Positions 13,925 through 25,825 of a stretch of DNA of 64,000 nucleotides are shown one piece after another. Positions within the stretch are counted from its first letter, which is position 1. The number at the start of each line of letters is the position of its first letter. A program made the translations under genes and the position numbers. Origin of the DNA: Metaphire vulgaris (Eukaryota > Annelida > Clitellata > Crassiclitellata > Megascolecidae); assembly GCA_018105865.1 (NCBI GenBank), contig CM030833.1, positions 11,989,881-12,053,880 of the forward strand, given 5' to 3'. The notes beneath the pieces were generated by a model. It ran no database searches. It worked only from the letters and a program-made list of their open reading frames with translations, and was not told the origin of the DNA.

Positions 13925-14235
13925 TCGTCCTCTATCAGAGGATTTACGGTCAATTTCTCCATTTCTCTCTATTTTTCTGCTGTTCTTTTTAGGGCTCCAT
14001 AGTTCTTTGTATTTGTCCAGTCAAAGATGTCGTCCATCCAGCTTATTCTCGGTCGGCCCTTCCCCTTGTTCCATCTATTCTACCTTCCAGTATTATCAGT
14101 GGTAGGTCTCCAGCCGACCACCTCATGATGTGACTAGCGTAGGACATTTTTCTTCTAATTATTTTCCGTTTCCACGTTGCTGACTAGGACTCCGTCGTTT
14201 GTTACCTTGTCCATCCAGCTGATTCAGTCGGTGAG
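13925..14235 (-). pseudogene. Second RT C-terminal fragment, opposite orientation
   Basis: Read on the - strand, pieces in shifting frames give ISWMDKVTND, RKMSYASHIMRWSAGDLPL and GKGRPRISWMDDIFDWTNT. They follow the same C-terminal order as the neighbouring + strand fragment but belong to a different copy. Frameshifts and stops show decay. The 3' ends of the two fragments meet at about 13915-13925. Confidence 0.65.
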
Positions 14236-14502
14236 ACCGTTCACTGCCTATGTTAGACACTATCTGTCTCTTTTGCCTACTTGACAGCTTATCTAATTAT
14301 CAAAAGTTTGATTAAAGGCGACCTAATGATCTTTAATGGCCTGCTGAATATATTACAATTTTCGTTCAAATGTTTGGGTCCGTGAGACTATCACGAGTCA
14401 GAGATGGGGATCCGCTACTGCAGGGAAACAAGTTTGAGAACCTCTTATGAAGTTTTGCAAGTGATGTAGTTGCATTACCAGTGTAAAAATACACGTTATA
14501 TA

Positions 14503-14657
<155 letters not shown>

Positions 14658-14699
14658 CAATAAATATTTCGTTCCTTGAACCTTGACTACGCCACTGTT

Positions 14700-15630
14700 T
14701 TTAACAACACATTTAATCAAATTAATAGAATCGAATAATACTAAAAATTATCGACGTAATAATTTAGAACCCTTTGACCTAACATGCACACAGTGGGTAA
14801 GTTGCTCTGTGTTTTAGCACAACTAGTCTTGCAAGTGTGTCACTAATTTCAATGTAATTGTTTTTAAAGCAATTCTTACTGTCGAGCGAATTGGTTTAAG
14901 TGGGAAATCTGATATTCTGATATTCAAAGTTGAGCACGCTAAGAGACTACTTCATCCGTCGATCGAAGGACAAAACCGATGCGTCACGTAAATCAAACAA
15001 TAATTTCTACTTGTTAAGACAGGCAATGCAGACGGAAACACCCATGAAGCAGTTAATAGATAAATCTCGCTTATAATAATAAGACGCTCTCGTGTGGATG
15101 CATTTAGTCAATGCTGGGTGTTTCTGTTTTGCTGTCCATCTGTCCATAAACTATTCTCTAGGCCCCATCTATCTATCTATCTATCTATCATGTTTCGCCC
15201 AAAATTTATAACCTTATTGGCCCTGTGCTGAATAGCCCACGTCACGACGCTTATGAGATTTCTTCTCATGCTAGTTGTTTTGTCAGCGACTGTCGTTTCT
15301 TGCTTCTTAGTCAGGACTAAGTCATGGACTAGCCGTTAATCACAGTCTAAAGGAGTGGAACGAAATTTACTGCATTTCCTATTTTTGAGTTTCATTTTTT
15401 TACAAATTTAGAAATTGGCATGAATTATTGCGACATGAATTTTCCAAATTTTTGGCCAAAATTTTTGAAATTTCTAGCTCTTTGGCAATTTCAGGATAGC
15501 AGGTTATAAAAGTTTTCCTGAAGATTTATTTATTTGTTCAAAGTCCTTATAGTGACAAACCTTGCTATGTACTAAAGGATACTCGATTGGTCTTGCACAA
15601 CTACTGTATTAGACGGCAGGATGAAGTATT
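14700..15630. other. Intergenic DNA, nothing recognised
   Basis: AT-rich sequence with a small (TATC)n at about 15168-15188. No gene or mobile element signature was seen. Confidence 0.45.
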
Positions 15631-15636
15631 GTATAG

Positions 15637-16625
<989 letters not shown>

Positions 16626-16648
16626 TTGTATAGTAGTGAGCACAGTAA

Positions 16649-17051
16649 GGGGCTGTCCATTAATTACATCAACAATTTAAGGGAGAGGGGTTTGAAAAAG
16701 TTTGACAGTTGTTGACAGGGGGAGGGGAGGGTCAAGAGAAATTGACGTCAACAATTTAACTTTTTACAAATAATCAAAAATATGAAATTTAATGGAATAC
16801 TACTTATTACAATGGAAAAAGGCATGACAAAAAAGGTCATCACCATCACATTTTGACACTCGATGAGCAAAACAGAGGAAAATGGTAACCACCGCAAAAA
16901 ATAATAACCTTGTTATTGTAACCTGTCATTGATCTTGGTGGTCAAAAGTTTTTGACGTAATTATATGGGGTAACTGAAAGTTGACAGTTGATGACAAGGG
17001 GGGTGGGGATCAAAAATTGCCCAAAAATTGACATAATTAATGGACAGCCCC
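16649..17051 (+). mobile_element. MITE with GGGGCTGTCC ends, copy 1 (3-bp target duplication)
   Basis: Inverted ends read GGGGCTGTCCATTAATTA on both sides. TAA flanks both ends (16646-16648 and 17052-17054), the 3-bp duplication size of PIF/Harbinger-like transposases. The 403-bp body is non-coding and G-rich near both ends. Similar copies lie at 20193 and 60394. Assignment to PIF/Harbinger is inference from the TSD size. Confidence 0.82.
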
Positions 17052-17160
17052 TAACTGAATGAGGTACTTATGACATTGATTACTGCAAAGTTTTTTTGTT
17101 ACTTGTAGATGCAAAGACAAGAAGCCAATAAGGGATAATACAGAAACAAGCCTATTAGAT

Positions 17161-17948
17161 CAGTGTTTCCCAAACTGTGGCTCGCGACCAAAAGTGGGTC
17201 GCAGGGCTCAGTCTAGTGGGTCGCGGGTAGCGCGAAATTAGATTCAAAAGTGTCATTTTCTAACCAATGCCACAATGTCACAAGCCTTGAAAGTTGCAAG
17301 TAGGCTTAGGTTTTAAGATATTTATATGCCTGCAATCCTCCATACACAACTTATATTAATTATTAGTGTTTTATCCAATTTTAGTTGAAAATAAGTTTGC
17401 ATGGTCGCGGCATGTTACAAAGCCGCTCAAGTGAGTCGCACAGTTCCAAAAAGTTCGTGAAACTCTGGCCTATAGTGTAGTAACTTTTAAAAATTAACCT
17501 TATTTCACAATAACGCAATGAAAGCGTATTCCGACCATTTTGCTCTGAAACTCCACTGACAATAGGGAATCTCTCAGTAGTGTGAGACTATTTCCTGGTG
17601 GTTAAGCAATTTTACCATACTCGGGATTTTTAAGACGCGCAACAAAAGTATGTTTCTGGCAAAATTTTATAATGATAATTTTCAAAAATCTCAGTACCTA
17701 TTTCTCTCCCTTTGTCTTATTTGGCAAAAATATGAATAATTCTGCCTAACATATTTGCCATATTTTGACTCCAATTGGATCAGAGCTTTTGTTTTGCCAT
17801 TTATTCGAACTCAGAAGATTCTTTTCAAATAACTTTCGCCTGATGGCCTAATGCATTTTTTAAAAATATTACAAGCTATGATTAGAGTCGCGGCACGTTA
17901 CAAAATCGCTGAAGTGGGCCGCAGTTCCAAAATGTTTGTGAATCCCTG
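17161..17948 (+). mobile_element. hAT-type element, GTTTCCCAAAC family, copy 1
   Basis: The left end is CAGTGTTTCCCAAAC and the right end ATGTTTGTGAATCCCTG. Flanks share GCCTATTAGA within two bases of each end, so the duplication is visible but slightly offset. Internal landmarks (GGGTCGCAGGGCTCAGTCTA, then GCGGCACGTTACA near the right end) recur in the copies at 28199, 50588 and 58608. It is 788 bp with no transposase frame. Confidence 0.75.
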
Positions 17949-18425
17949 TAGCCTATTAGAGGAAAAGAGGGCAAAGAATGAGATTACACACCAAGACCAT
18001 AGTGTGAATGAATGACCGAGTGGAGCATAGTGGCTCTAACACAGAGCAGATCCTACTGAACCACTCTAAACCATGTTATTAATATTATGTCCAAGTCGTA
18101 AATTTATTGGGATACGCCTTCTATCATAGAATAATTAGTCATTGGGCTGAAAGGGTGCGTAGGCTGTGGACCTCTATCAAACATTGATTCACACCTTCGC
18201 TGCTAGAAGTTCGTCTCACATCTCGCTGACCTAAACGTTGTCAGGAAATAATTATAATAATTTGTCTAGATAATCGTGTACACAGAAATGAAAATCCTTG
18301 TAGGGGGCCTACGATAGTTTTTTTCTTTCAAAAATTCAGCAGGTAAATTCCGCAATTTTTACATTTAACACAATTTTGCTCGTTGGTCCGGTTCAAAAAA
18401 ATAGCCAAACTTCAACAGCAACTTA

Positions 18426-18655
18426 CAGTAGAACTTCGTTATAACGTACTCGATTATAACGCATTATTATTATAATGCATTATTATTATAACGCATATAT
18501 TATTACAGTATAACGCATTATTATAACGCATACTCGGCTATAACGCACCGTGTGGCGTGGCAGCGTTTTGGATGGCGTTGGATATAGCGTACCTCGGACA
18601 TGTAGCGTACTAAATTTTACAGGTCCGTTAGGTGCGTTATAGCAAAGTTCTAGTG
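18426..18655 (+). mobile_element. Short pogo/Tigger-like MITE
   Basis: The ends CAGTAGAACTTCGTTATAAC and, inverted, CACTAGAACTTTGCTATAAC resemble pogo/Tigger termini, and TA sits directly outside both ends. The 230-bp body contains several TATAACGCAT repeats in both orientations and could fold on itself. Confidence 0.75.
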
Positions 18656-19184
18656 TACTAGACTGTCATTCATCTAGATTGATAAAGCAACCAGCGGCAT
18701 TCGTTCTGGCGATATTGGCGCCATCGGTAAAGCAAACAACAGATGTGCATTTGGTTGTAGTTAATTGCGCTACATCAACTTCGATTTATGAGGTTAATTT
18801 TTGTATTACGACCCACCTGCAAAGCATCGCAATTCAGGTAGGTTCTTAATTACGGCGATAATTGGCACTGGACTCATTTTTACTTTATTCCCAAGACAAA
18901 AATATATCTGTGATACGCGTACATTTGCAAGACCATAAAACTGAACAGCTGTAGGGCGTAAGCCTACTGAAATCGCCCAGTTTTAGCATCGTTATCAGTT
19001 AGAGGAGTTTTACGCTAAGAAAGGAGAGCAGAACATTTCTGCATTCTCCCTGTTTTTCGGTAATAGGCTACTGATTTTCAAACGATGACTTAATGTCTAT
19101 ATTTCCTCAATTTTTCTGATGTTGATGTTCTTATATGCAGCTTAGAAGAATTACAGAAATACTTTTTTCGCTTAATATCTTCGT

Positions 19185-20616
19185 TTAATAATCATCTAAC
19201 GCCAGATAAACGTTTTTGAGACCGTACAGCGATTCATACACTGAAGTATACAAGTAAAGTATATATCTCATCACGTCACCGTAATCCGTTTCGACGTAAT
19301 TAAAGTTACACAGATACAAATCTTCCGACCGATATGACGTCACGTACCGGAAGTCGAGCGATGACGTCATGAGGGATTGCCGAATGTCCACGCAATCTCT
19401 ACGGACGTGGAAAAACAGTCCCATTTCCGGTTGACGATGGGATTTTACCGCCTCAAGGATGGACACGTAGCAGCGGTTTAAATCGCCTAAATCGTGGGGA
19501 GAATCGCCCACCCGGAAGTCGTCACGTTCGACGATCACGTGTGCTTCATCGACGTCACGTGACAGGATTTCATCGGTAAACGAGGGTGAGCTGCACCTGT
19601 GGTCAATCGGTATCGTGGACAGAGTGGCCGGATGGGTCAGTTGCAGAACACGTAAGGAATCGAAGTGGGTGTCTTTGAGGAAACACGTTTCGTTGACTAT
19701 CAAAAGTAGTTTCGATCCCATTCGCCAGAGTTCTTCGGCAAACTGCGCCGCCTTTCGACTGCAGCGAGTGAAAATGAGAACGTTGACTGATGAACGATTC
19801 CGGTCTGAAGGCAACCGAAGCTGAAAACACTTTGTGAGACCAGCGACACCTGGCGAACGACTTCGCAACTCAGTCGACGTCGGATCGTTTTCTACAACTA
19901 AAATTTAATACATCAAATATTTTAGAGTGCAGACCCAAAACCGAATTGTGATATATTGGACCTATAATGGTTAACAGAGCAACTGTTTTCATATTATTAT
20001 AGATGCATCTTTAATACATAAATTCAATATGAAAATGAAAATATAACAGTCTTTGTATTTAGCCAGGATGGTAGGCCCCTGCAGTAGTTTATATATGAGT
20101 AGGCCTATATAAATTATATGACAATTATTATGAAGTAGCAGAATTGCAGAAATGTAAAATATTCGCGGAATATTACGTTACGGCCTGTATTTGGGGCTGT
20201 CCATTAATAACAATTTAGAGGAGGGGTTTGAAAAAGTTTGACAGTTGTTGACAGGGGGAGGGGGTCAAAAGAAGTTGACTTCAGCAATTTCACTTTTTAC
20301 AAATAATAAAAAATAGGAAATTTCATGGAATACTACTTATTACAATGGAAAAAAGCATGGCAAAAAGGTCATCACCGCCACATTTTGACACTCGATGAGC
20401 AAAAAAGGGAAAAATGGTCATCACCGCAAAAAATAATAACATTGCTATTGGGACCTGCTATTGATCTTAGGAGTCAAACGTTTTTGACGTAATTATGGGG
20501 TAACTGAAAGTTGACAGTTGTTGACAAGGGGGGGTCAAAAATTGCCCAAAAATTGTTGACATAATTAATGGACAGCCCCTTTACACATATGTGGCGACCA
20601 TGTGCCACAGATAGCC

Positions 20617-20705
<89 letters not shown>

Positions 20706-21173
20706 GATTGCTTAACTGTATAACTTGTTAGTTAATTAATTAATAAAGTTTTAATTCATGTAAAACGGACAGAGCACGCGCTAGGCTGAGACGCTAAGGC
20801 TTCGGTAAAATTATTAGAATCGCCACGGCCGCCCAAAGACCGAGAGATAAGTTGTATAAACCGGCAACGACTTATGGTTCCCGAGCCTTCGGTCTTTAGC
20901 AACTAGAGAGTTTGGCCGCTGAAAGACCGTCGCCTGTTTGACAGAGGCTGCGCGGAGACGGCGACTGGCTGGCTGCTGACGAAGGAACAGGCGGTTGGAG
21001 CGATGGAAAGACGGAGAGAGAACGCAGCGGTCGGCCGGCTGTGTAGTCGATGCGTACGCCTGAACACTGGCGCCCGGACTACCAGGGGTGGTTAGCGAGG
21101 GCTGGGCCCGTAGACGGGGTCGCTTACCACCGATAACGACGACACTGCCTCCTGGGTCCTGCTCTGACGGCAT
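19185..21173 (-). CDS. Putative two-exon gene, 252 codons, product not recognised
   Basis: Exon 1 (21173-21128) starts ATG CCG TCA and ends at donor GGTG|GTAAGC. Exon 2 (19897-19185) follows acceptor AAATTTTAG and ends at TAA. The junction is in phase (G|TT, Val), giving 252 codons, and exon 2 alone is open for 236 codons, the longest stop-free non-repeat frame in the window. Near residues 52-70 the product reads VNVLIFTRCSRKAAQFAEEL, faintly like motif IV of SF2 helicase C-terminal domains, but no catalytic motif follows and I would not name a family. The C-terminus is Tyr-rich (RYILYLYTSVYESLYGLKNV). The intron contains a MITE (20193) and an ATT microsatellite. The CpG-rich DNA around exon 1 would suit a promoter. 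The exon 1 assignment is much less certain than exon 2, which could be the last exon of a larger gene. Confidence 0.45.
20193..20579 (+). mobile_element. MITE with GGGGCTGTCC ends, copy 2
   Basis: Same family as 16649 and in the same orientation; 387 bp. The left end is GGGGCTGTCCATTAATAA, the right end the inverse of GGGGCTGTCCATTAATTA. TTT flanks both ends (20190-20192 and 20580-20582). It lies in the intron of the 252-codon - strand model. Confidence 0.82.
20620..20706. repeat. (ATT)n microsatellite
   Basis: About 29 ATT units. Confidence 0.95.
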
Positions 21174-22930
21174 CTAAGCGGACGTGGCCCTACAGCTTGA
21201 AATTCCGCCTAAAGAGCGGCGGCCGGGGAACAAGGTCCTGACGGCGATGCGCGTCGCCGGCGGCGATGCGCCCTTCGCCGCTGCCGACGACGCTAGGGGT
21301 GGGTCCGAAGTTAAGCTTCATGACGGATAAAAAGCATAGATAGGGACATTTGGGGAGCGAGCGCCCTCAAGGGCTAGTTCTAAAAATCGAAAATCTCCGA
21401 AATATGGGAATTTATATAGCACGCGTCAATAGGCGGACGCAGGCGGCTGTGTATCAAAAAGTCCGCTTGAGAATGAGAAATTGCGCCAGAAATGTGGTAT
21501 TTAAGAAAGATGCCCATCTGGCAGGAGCTATTGCCGCGCCGCTTAGCCGTAGACTAAGCCCCTGACCACCGCTAACGAAAACGCTCTTAGGCAGGTCCCT
21601 ACTTTTTCACATCGACGGCAACTACGCGAAATTACAGACTACAGTTTAAAAATCCGCCTAAGTGTCCGTCAAAAAGTTTCAAAACTCTGAAAATTGTCAG
21701 TCACTAACATCACATGTACTTTTCGCAGTGTGGTCGCTTATACTGTGAAGCGATAGAGTAAAGAAAGCACAGCGATTGAAAGCGAGTATTTGGAGCCCGT
21801 TTAAAGTGCTAAAGCTTATCGTTTCATACTGACGTATCAAAGGCTATTGATTGCAGTTCCTGTGCGCTAGTTATTGTGGCTGCCGGACTGCGTCTAGCTA
21901 CCGCGTCTTTGTCCGTGTTACCAGTGTTGCCACTGTAGCCATTGTTGTCATTGTTGCTTGGTTTATTAATAAATAAATAAAAATAAACCAATAAAGGCAA
22001 GTTGTGTCCGTGTCTTTGAAAGTCGCTGTGACGCCGGAGTCTCAGCGCACTGTCCGTGAAGGTGAGCCTTGGCTGTGATGAATCTCGCCTACCTGAGGTC
22101 ACGTTAGTGCCCAGGAGGTCAATTCTGAGCCAAGAAAGGAGACAGACGCCCGCCTGTCGTAAAGGCGCGGGGAGACAGTTTGGGTGAATCGACGGCCAAG
22201 GAAAAGAGTGGACCGCCGTCCATTCAGGCACGGATAACCTCGGGTTTGGTGAAAGCGTGTGAGGAAGCCAAGAGACAACGCCGCCTGTCTATAAGAGAGC
22301 GGGAAACGGCTAGATTGCCGAGAATGAAGAGACGTGGGGCCAAGTCGAAGCCAGAGACCAGGAATACCTATCGCAATCGCTTAAGGCGCCGAGACCAAGC
22401 GGTGGCCAGCGATAAGAGGCATGAGTTAAAGGGTCTCTCGGACGAGGCCGGTGCCGGAACGGATAGAGAATCAGAGGAGGGAAACGAGAACCCTATGTTG
22501 AGGATCGGCCGTCCTCAGTGTGCTGCCTGCCCGGCAGCCGCGGACACCTCCTCTGATGTCGGAGAGCCGGAAAGGGAAACTGACGCCGCCGATCAGGCAG
22601 AGTCGGCGGCTGATGGCGATCGGGAGACCGAGCGGGCGTTGGGGGCCGCCCGACCGCCGGCCGCGCTACGAGACCGCGAGCCGCCGGGGTCGCCACACAT
22701 ACATTACTTCTCAGCGTCATCTCCATATTTTCTAATCCATTGCCACCGTCTGTTCAAATTCATCACCAAACTTTTGATATTTTGGATTCAAGACAAATTC
22801 GGTCACCGTAACCTCCTCCCCTCTTCTGCCTCAGGCTCTCAGCCTTCCTTCCCTCTGCAGCGTGGTCTAGGGCTCTATAGGCTAGTTCTTCGCGGTCTGA
22901 TTTTCTGGGCACCAACCGCTGATTGACTAC
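20750..22930. other. CpG-rich region of unclear nature with a 248-codon + strand frame
   Basis: This 2.2-kb stretch is richer in GC and CpG than its surroundings. It contains proposed exon 1 of the - strand model (21128-21173). A + strand frame runs 22180-22926, first from a TTG codon, rich in Arg/Glu/Ala up to about residue 170 and then switching abruptly to a hydrophobic composition near 22690. That suggests an exon, a chance GC-rich frame or part of an old element, not one intact protein. Words such as AAATCCGCCTAAGTGTCCG and GAAATTCCGCCTAAAGAG recur loosely. I recognise no family. Confidence 0.35.
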
Positions 22931-23113
22931 GAGAACTTTAGACCAGAGGTCTCCAAAGTAGTCTTCCTCGGTCTGTAATCCGGTCCGATGAAAAAAAAAC
23001 GAGGAACATGCGCAAATCGTACAAATCTATCATATCTTTCTTATCTTTGATTTCATATCGTTCATCGCCGTCTGTGTCATAGAGACATAGACCTTAATTA
23101 CAGTAGGGCTATA

Positions 23114-23386
23114 CAGGGCCGGATTAAGGCCTGGGGCTGAGAAGTAAAAAAGGTAGTCGCTTCCATAGTTTGAAATTTTTAATTTTTTAAATTTCCCGCC
23201 TTCACTGAAAAATCTCTGACAAGAAAAAGGTCGTCGTTTCCATAATTTGAAATTTTTTAAAATGTCCCGCCTTCACTAAAAAATCTCTGACAAACAAAAA
23301 AAGACCGTCGCTTGAAAAACGGTGGGCCTATTTTTTATGGTGGGCCTGGGGCTTCAGACCTTCAGCCCCCGCCTTTATAAGACACT
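23114..23386 (+). mobile_element. Probable non-autonomous hAT-type element (GGCCGGATTAAGG ends)
   Basis: The left end is CAGGGCCGGATTAAGGCC; the right end GCCTTTATAAGACACTG is a poor inverse. Flanks GGGCTATA and GGCCTATA match at 7 of 8. It carries two copies of the recurrent motif (CTGACAAGAAAAAGGTCGTC near 23218 and CTGACAAACAAAAAAAGACC near 23287). Confidence 0.6.
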
Positions 23387-23394
23387 GGGCCTAT

Positions 23395-23889
23395 ATTATC
23401 ACTAGATAGTCAAGACTAAATCAAGACTCAAAATCCATCTCTTTCAGTTAGCTTTTCGAAAGCCTTTTCCTCCATAGACCTTTTCTTCCTTGCTTATCTC
23501 CCATTGACTGATATCTAGAGTGAACTGGTCTATTACGGTTAGTAGGCTATTTGGAGTACTATCGATTGATGTTTAAAGGTATTATAAATGGCGCTACAAG
23601 AACGCATGACAGTTATTATATAGCAAATGGCGGTCTATATGGAAGCCTTAAGTGAGGAATAGGCCTTACACTGGAATACGAAATAGCTTGATCAACTGTT
23701 GATCGGTATTTCCGGCAAATTTATCGACGGAATTTATTTCAGGGAAACGTTTTTCGATTAAAATTCAATTCTGAATAAATTTCTTTTCTACTTATTGTCA
23801 GAAATTCTCTCACATGTCAGATGTCTAAATAGCGAATCAGAATTTCATTCAATTGGAGAGAAGAGAAATGCGTTCAAGCACAAAAGCTT
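23395..23889 (-). repeat. Dispersed repeat, inverted relative to 31205-31745
   Basis: Landmarks on this strand recur in reverse order and complement near 31205-31745: TCTTTCAGTTAGCTTTTC, AGTACTATCGATTGATGTTT, ATGTCTAAATAGCGAATC and CACAAAAGCTT. An RT fragment interrupts this copy at CACAAAAGCTT, and the unit resumes after it (TTGGACGCTAGGTGTCGTCG near 24671). Confidence 0.7.
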
Positions 23890-24656
23890 GAAAGCTTGTT
23901 AGCCATTTCTCTCAAAGAAATTGACAGAAATGGCTAACATCGCGTATGAAACAGGCTACTTACCAATGGAAATAATGGAAATGTGCCTGTCACTATTCAT
24001 TGCAATGCCCAAAAAACAGGAGCAGATATTTAGGTAGTATGATAACCAGTGACGGGAAATGTGAAAAGGACAGCATCAAGAATAGGAATGGCCAAGGCAG
24101 CATTCTGGGAATTCAAAACGATACCTACAAATAGACACATCTCTTAGGAGACACGATTAACAGTGCTCAGACGCTATTTTTGGTTAGTCCTCTTGTGTAT
24201 GGAGCAGAGACATGGACTATATCCAAGACCATGGAGAAGAAATTGGAAGCCACAGAAATGTGGTTTTTACGAAAGATGTTGAAGATTTCATGGATGGAAA
24301 AGAAAACCAATGAAGAGATCTTAAACGAATTTGGAATAAAAAGAAGTCTGATGGTAACCATTAAAAAGGCAGCGTTCCTTCTTTGGACACATAATGAGTA
24401 AGGAAGGCCTGGATTATTTGGCAATAACTGGAAAAGTGGAGGGGAAAAGAGCAAGAGGAAGGCAGAGAGACACCTATGTAGACTGCCTACGAGAATAACA
24501 TCGAATTAATAAGAGGATGTCAAGATCGAACAAAGTGGAAATCCATGGTCGCTAACGTAGAAATACACAGCACCTAAAGAAGAAGAAGAAGAAGAAGAAG
24601 AAGAAGAAGAAGAAGAAGAAGAAGAAGAAGAAGAAGAAGAAGAAGAAGAAGAAGAC
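23890..24656 (+). pseudogene. 5'-truncated non-LTR retrotransposon RT with (AAG)n tail
   Basis: Frames on the + strand give LGSMITSDGKCEKDSIKNR, then LVYGAETWTISKTMEKKLEA and EMWFLRKMLKISWMEKKTNE, then FFGHIMSKEGLDYLAI and DRTKWKSMVANVEIHST followed by a stop. This is the order of the RT C-terminal region in endonuclease-reverse-transcriptase elements. The frame shifts around 24395, so it is dead. It ends in (AAG)n at about 24580-24655. The sequence ACAAAAGCTT occurs just before the insert (near 23879) and just after the tail (near 24656), a 10-bp target duplication. Confidence 0.8.
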
Positions 24657-24905
24657 AAAAGCTTCGTGATTGGACGCTAGGTGTCGTCGTCACTGAATGT
24701 CTGTTGACACCCAGTCTATGGTAGGCCTATCTTAAAATGACGCTAGTTTTCCAAAATTTTCCAAGCACTATGTGTCAATTATATCCTTATTCGCCGTATT
24801 GCACTAAATTTCATTTCTTGTGCTTGTGGTCCGCCGGACCTTCACAGGTCAGCAATGTGGCCCCGGCTAAAAAAACTTCGGAGACCCCCGCTCTAGAGTC
24901 TAGAC

Positions 24906-25729
24906 CAGGGGTACTCAAACCGCGGCCCTCGGTCCACAATCCGGACCGCGAGGACGTTTCTTGTGGGCCGCCACAGTTTTCTGTGTCTGAGAAATTTTGA
25001 GCCTGTGGTATTGGCTTAATTGCCTACTGTTTACACTGCAATCAGGCAGCTATGTGCTCAGAACTATACGATGATCTACGATGAACTAAATTTAGTTATG
25101 GTCACTGTTGTGAAATTGGTCAACTTTCGACGATTCAATTCAGCACTGCAGATTGCAGAATCGTATTCTGCATCCATTTCTTTAAAATGTTTTGGCAGAA
25201 TTAGGAGATTCATTGCTTCACAATGACGTCAGGTGGTTGAGCAAAGGGAGAGTTTTGTAAGATTCTGGAACATGACAGTGATGTTAATCCTTGTCCTGGT
25301 CCTTGTCCTTAAGGACTCCTTAAGGACCAATTTGAAGTCCTTGTCCTTGTCCTCGTCCTTGGGGAGTCAGTCCTCGTCCTTATCCTCGTCTTTGCAGATC
25401 GGTTCTTGTCCTGGTCCTTGTAACGTAGTCCTTGAAAAGTCCTTATAAGGACCAAATTACTTGTATACCATTTTCAATTGTACTGATAATTATATTCCAA
25501 GTAAGAGTAGTATGTGGATTTATATTTAGGCTACATACTTGCTTTGAGTTACTCTAAAATGTTTAGTCATTGTTTCCTTTATAATACCAGTTGAGGAGTT
25601 GATTCTTTAGCAGAATTCTTTGTTGCCCAGCGACGTCGGTTCCAGTTGAATGAGTGTTTTTGCAAAGAGGTCTCATAATTAGACCTTACCGTGTGTGCAT
25701 GACTGATCAGCTGCTGGAAACACTTTTTC

Positions 25730-25825
<96 letters not shown>

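Larger units (their letters stand above)
22944..24890 (+). mobile_element. Probable hAT-type element (GAGGTCTCCAAAG ends) carrying nested insertions
   Basis: The left end CAGAGGTCTCCAAAG matches the inverted right end CGGGGGTCTCCGAAG. Flanks CTTTAGAC (22936-22943) and CTCTAGAG (24891-24898) match at 6 of 8. If the boundaries are right, three later arrivals sit inside: a hAT element at 23114, the repeat unit at 23395 and an RT fragment at 23890. Confidence 0.55.
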
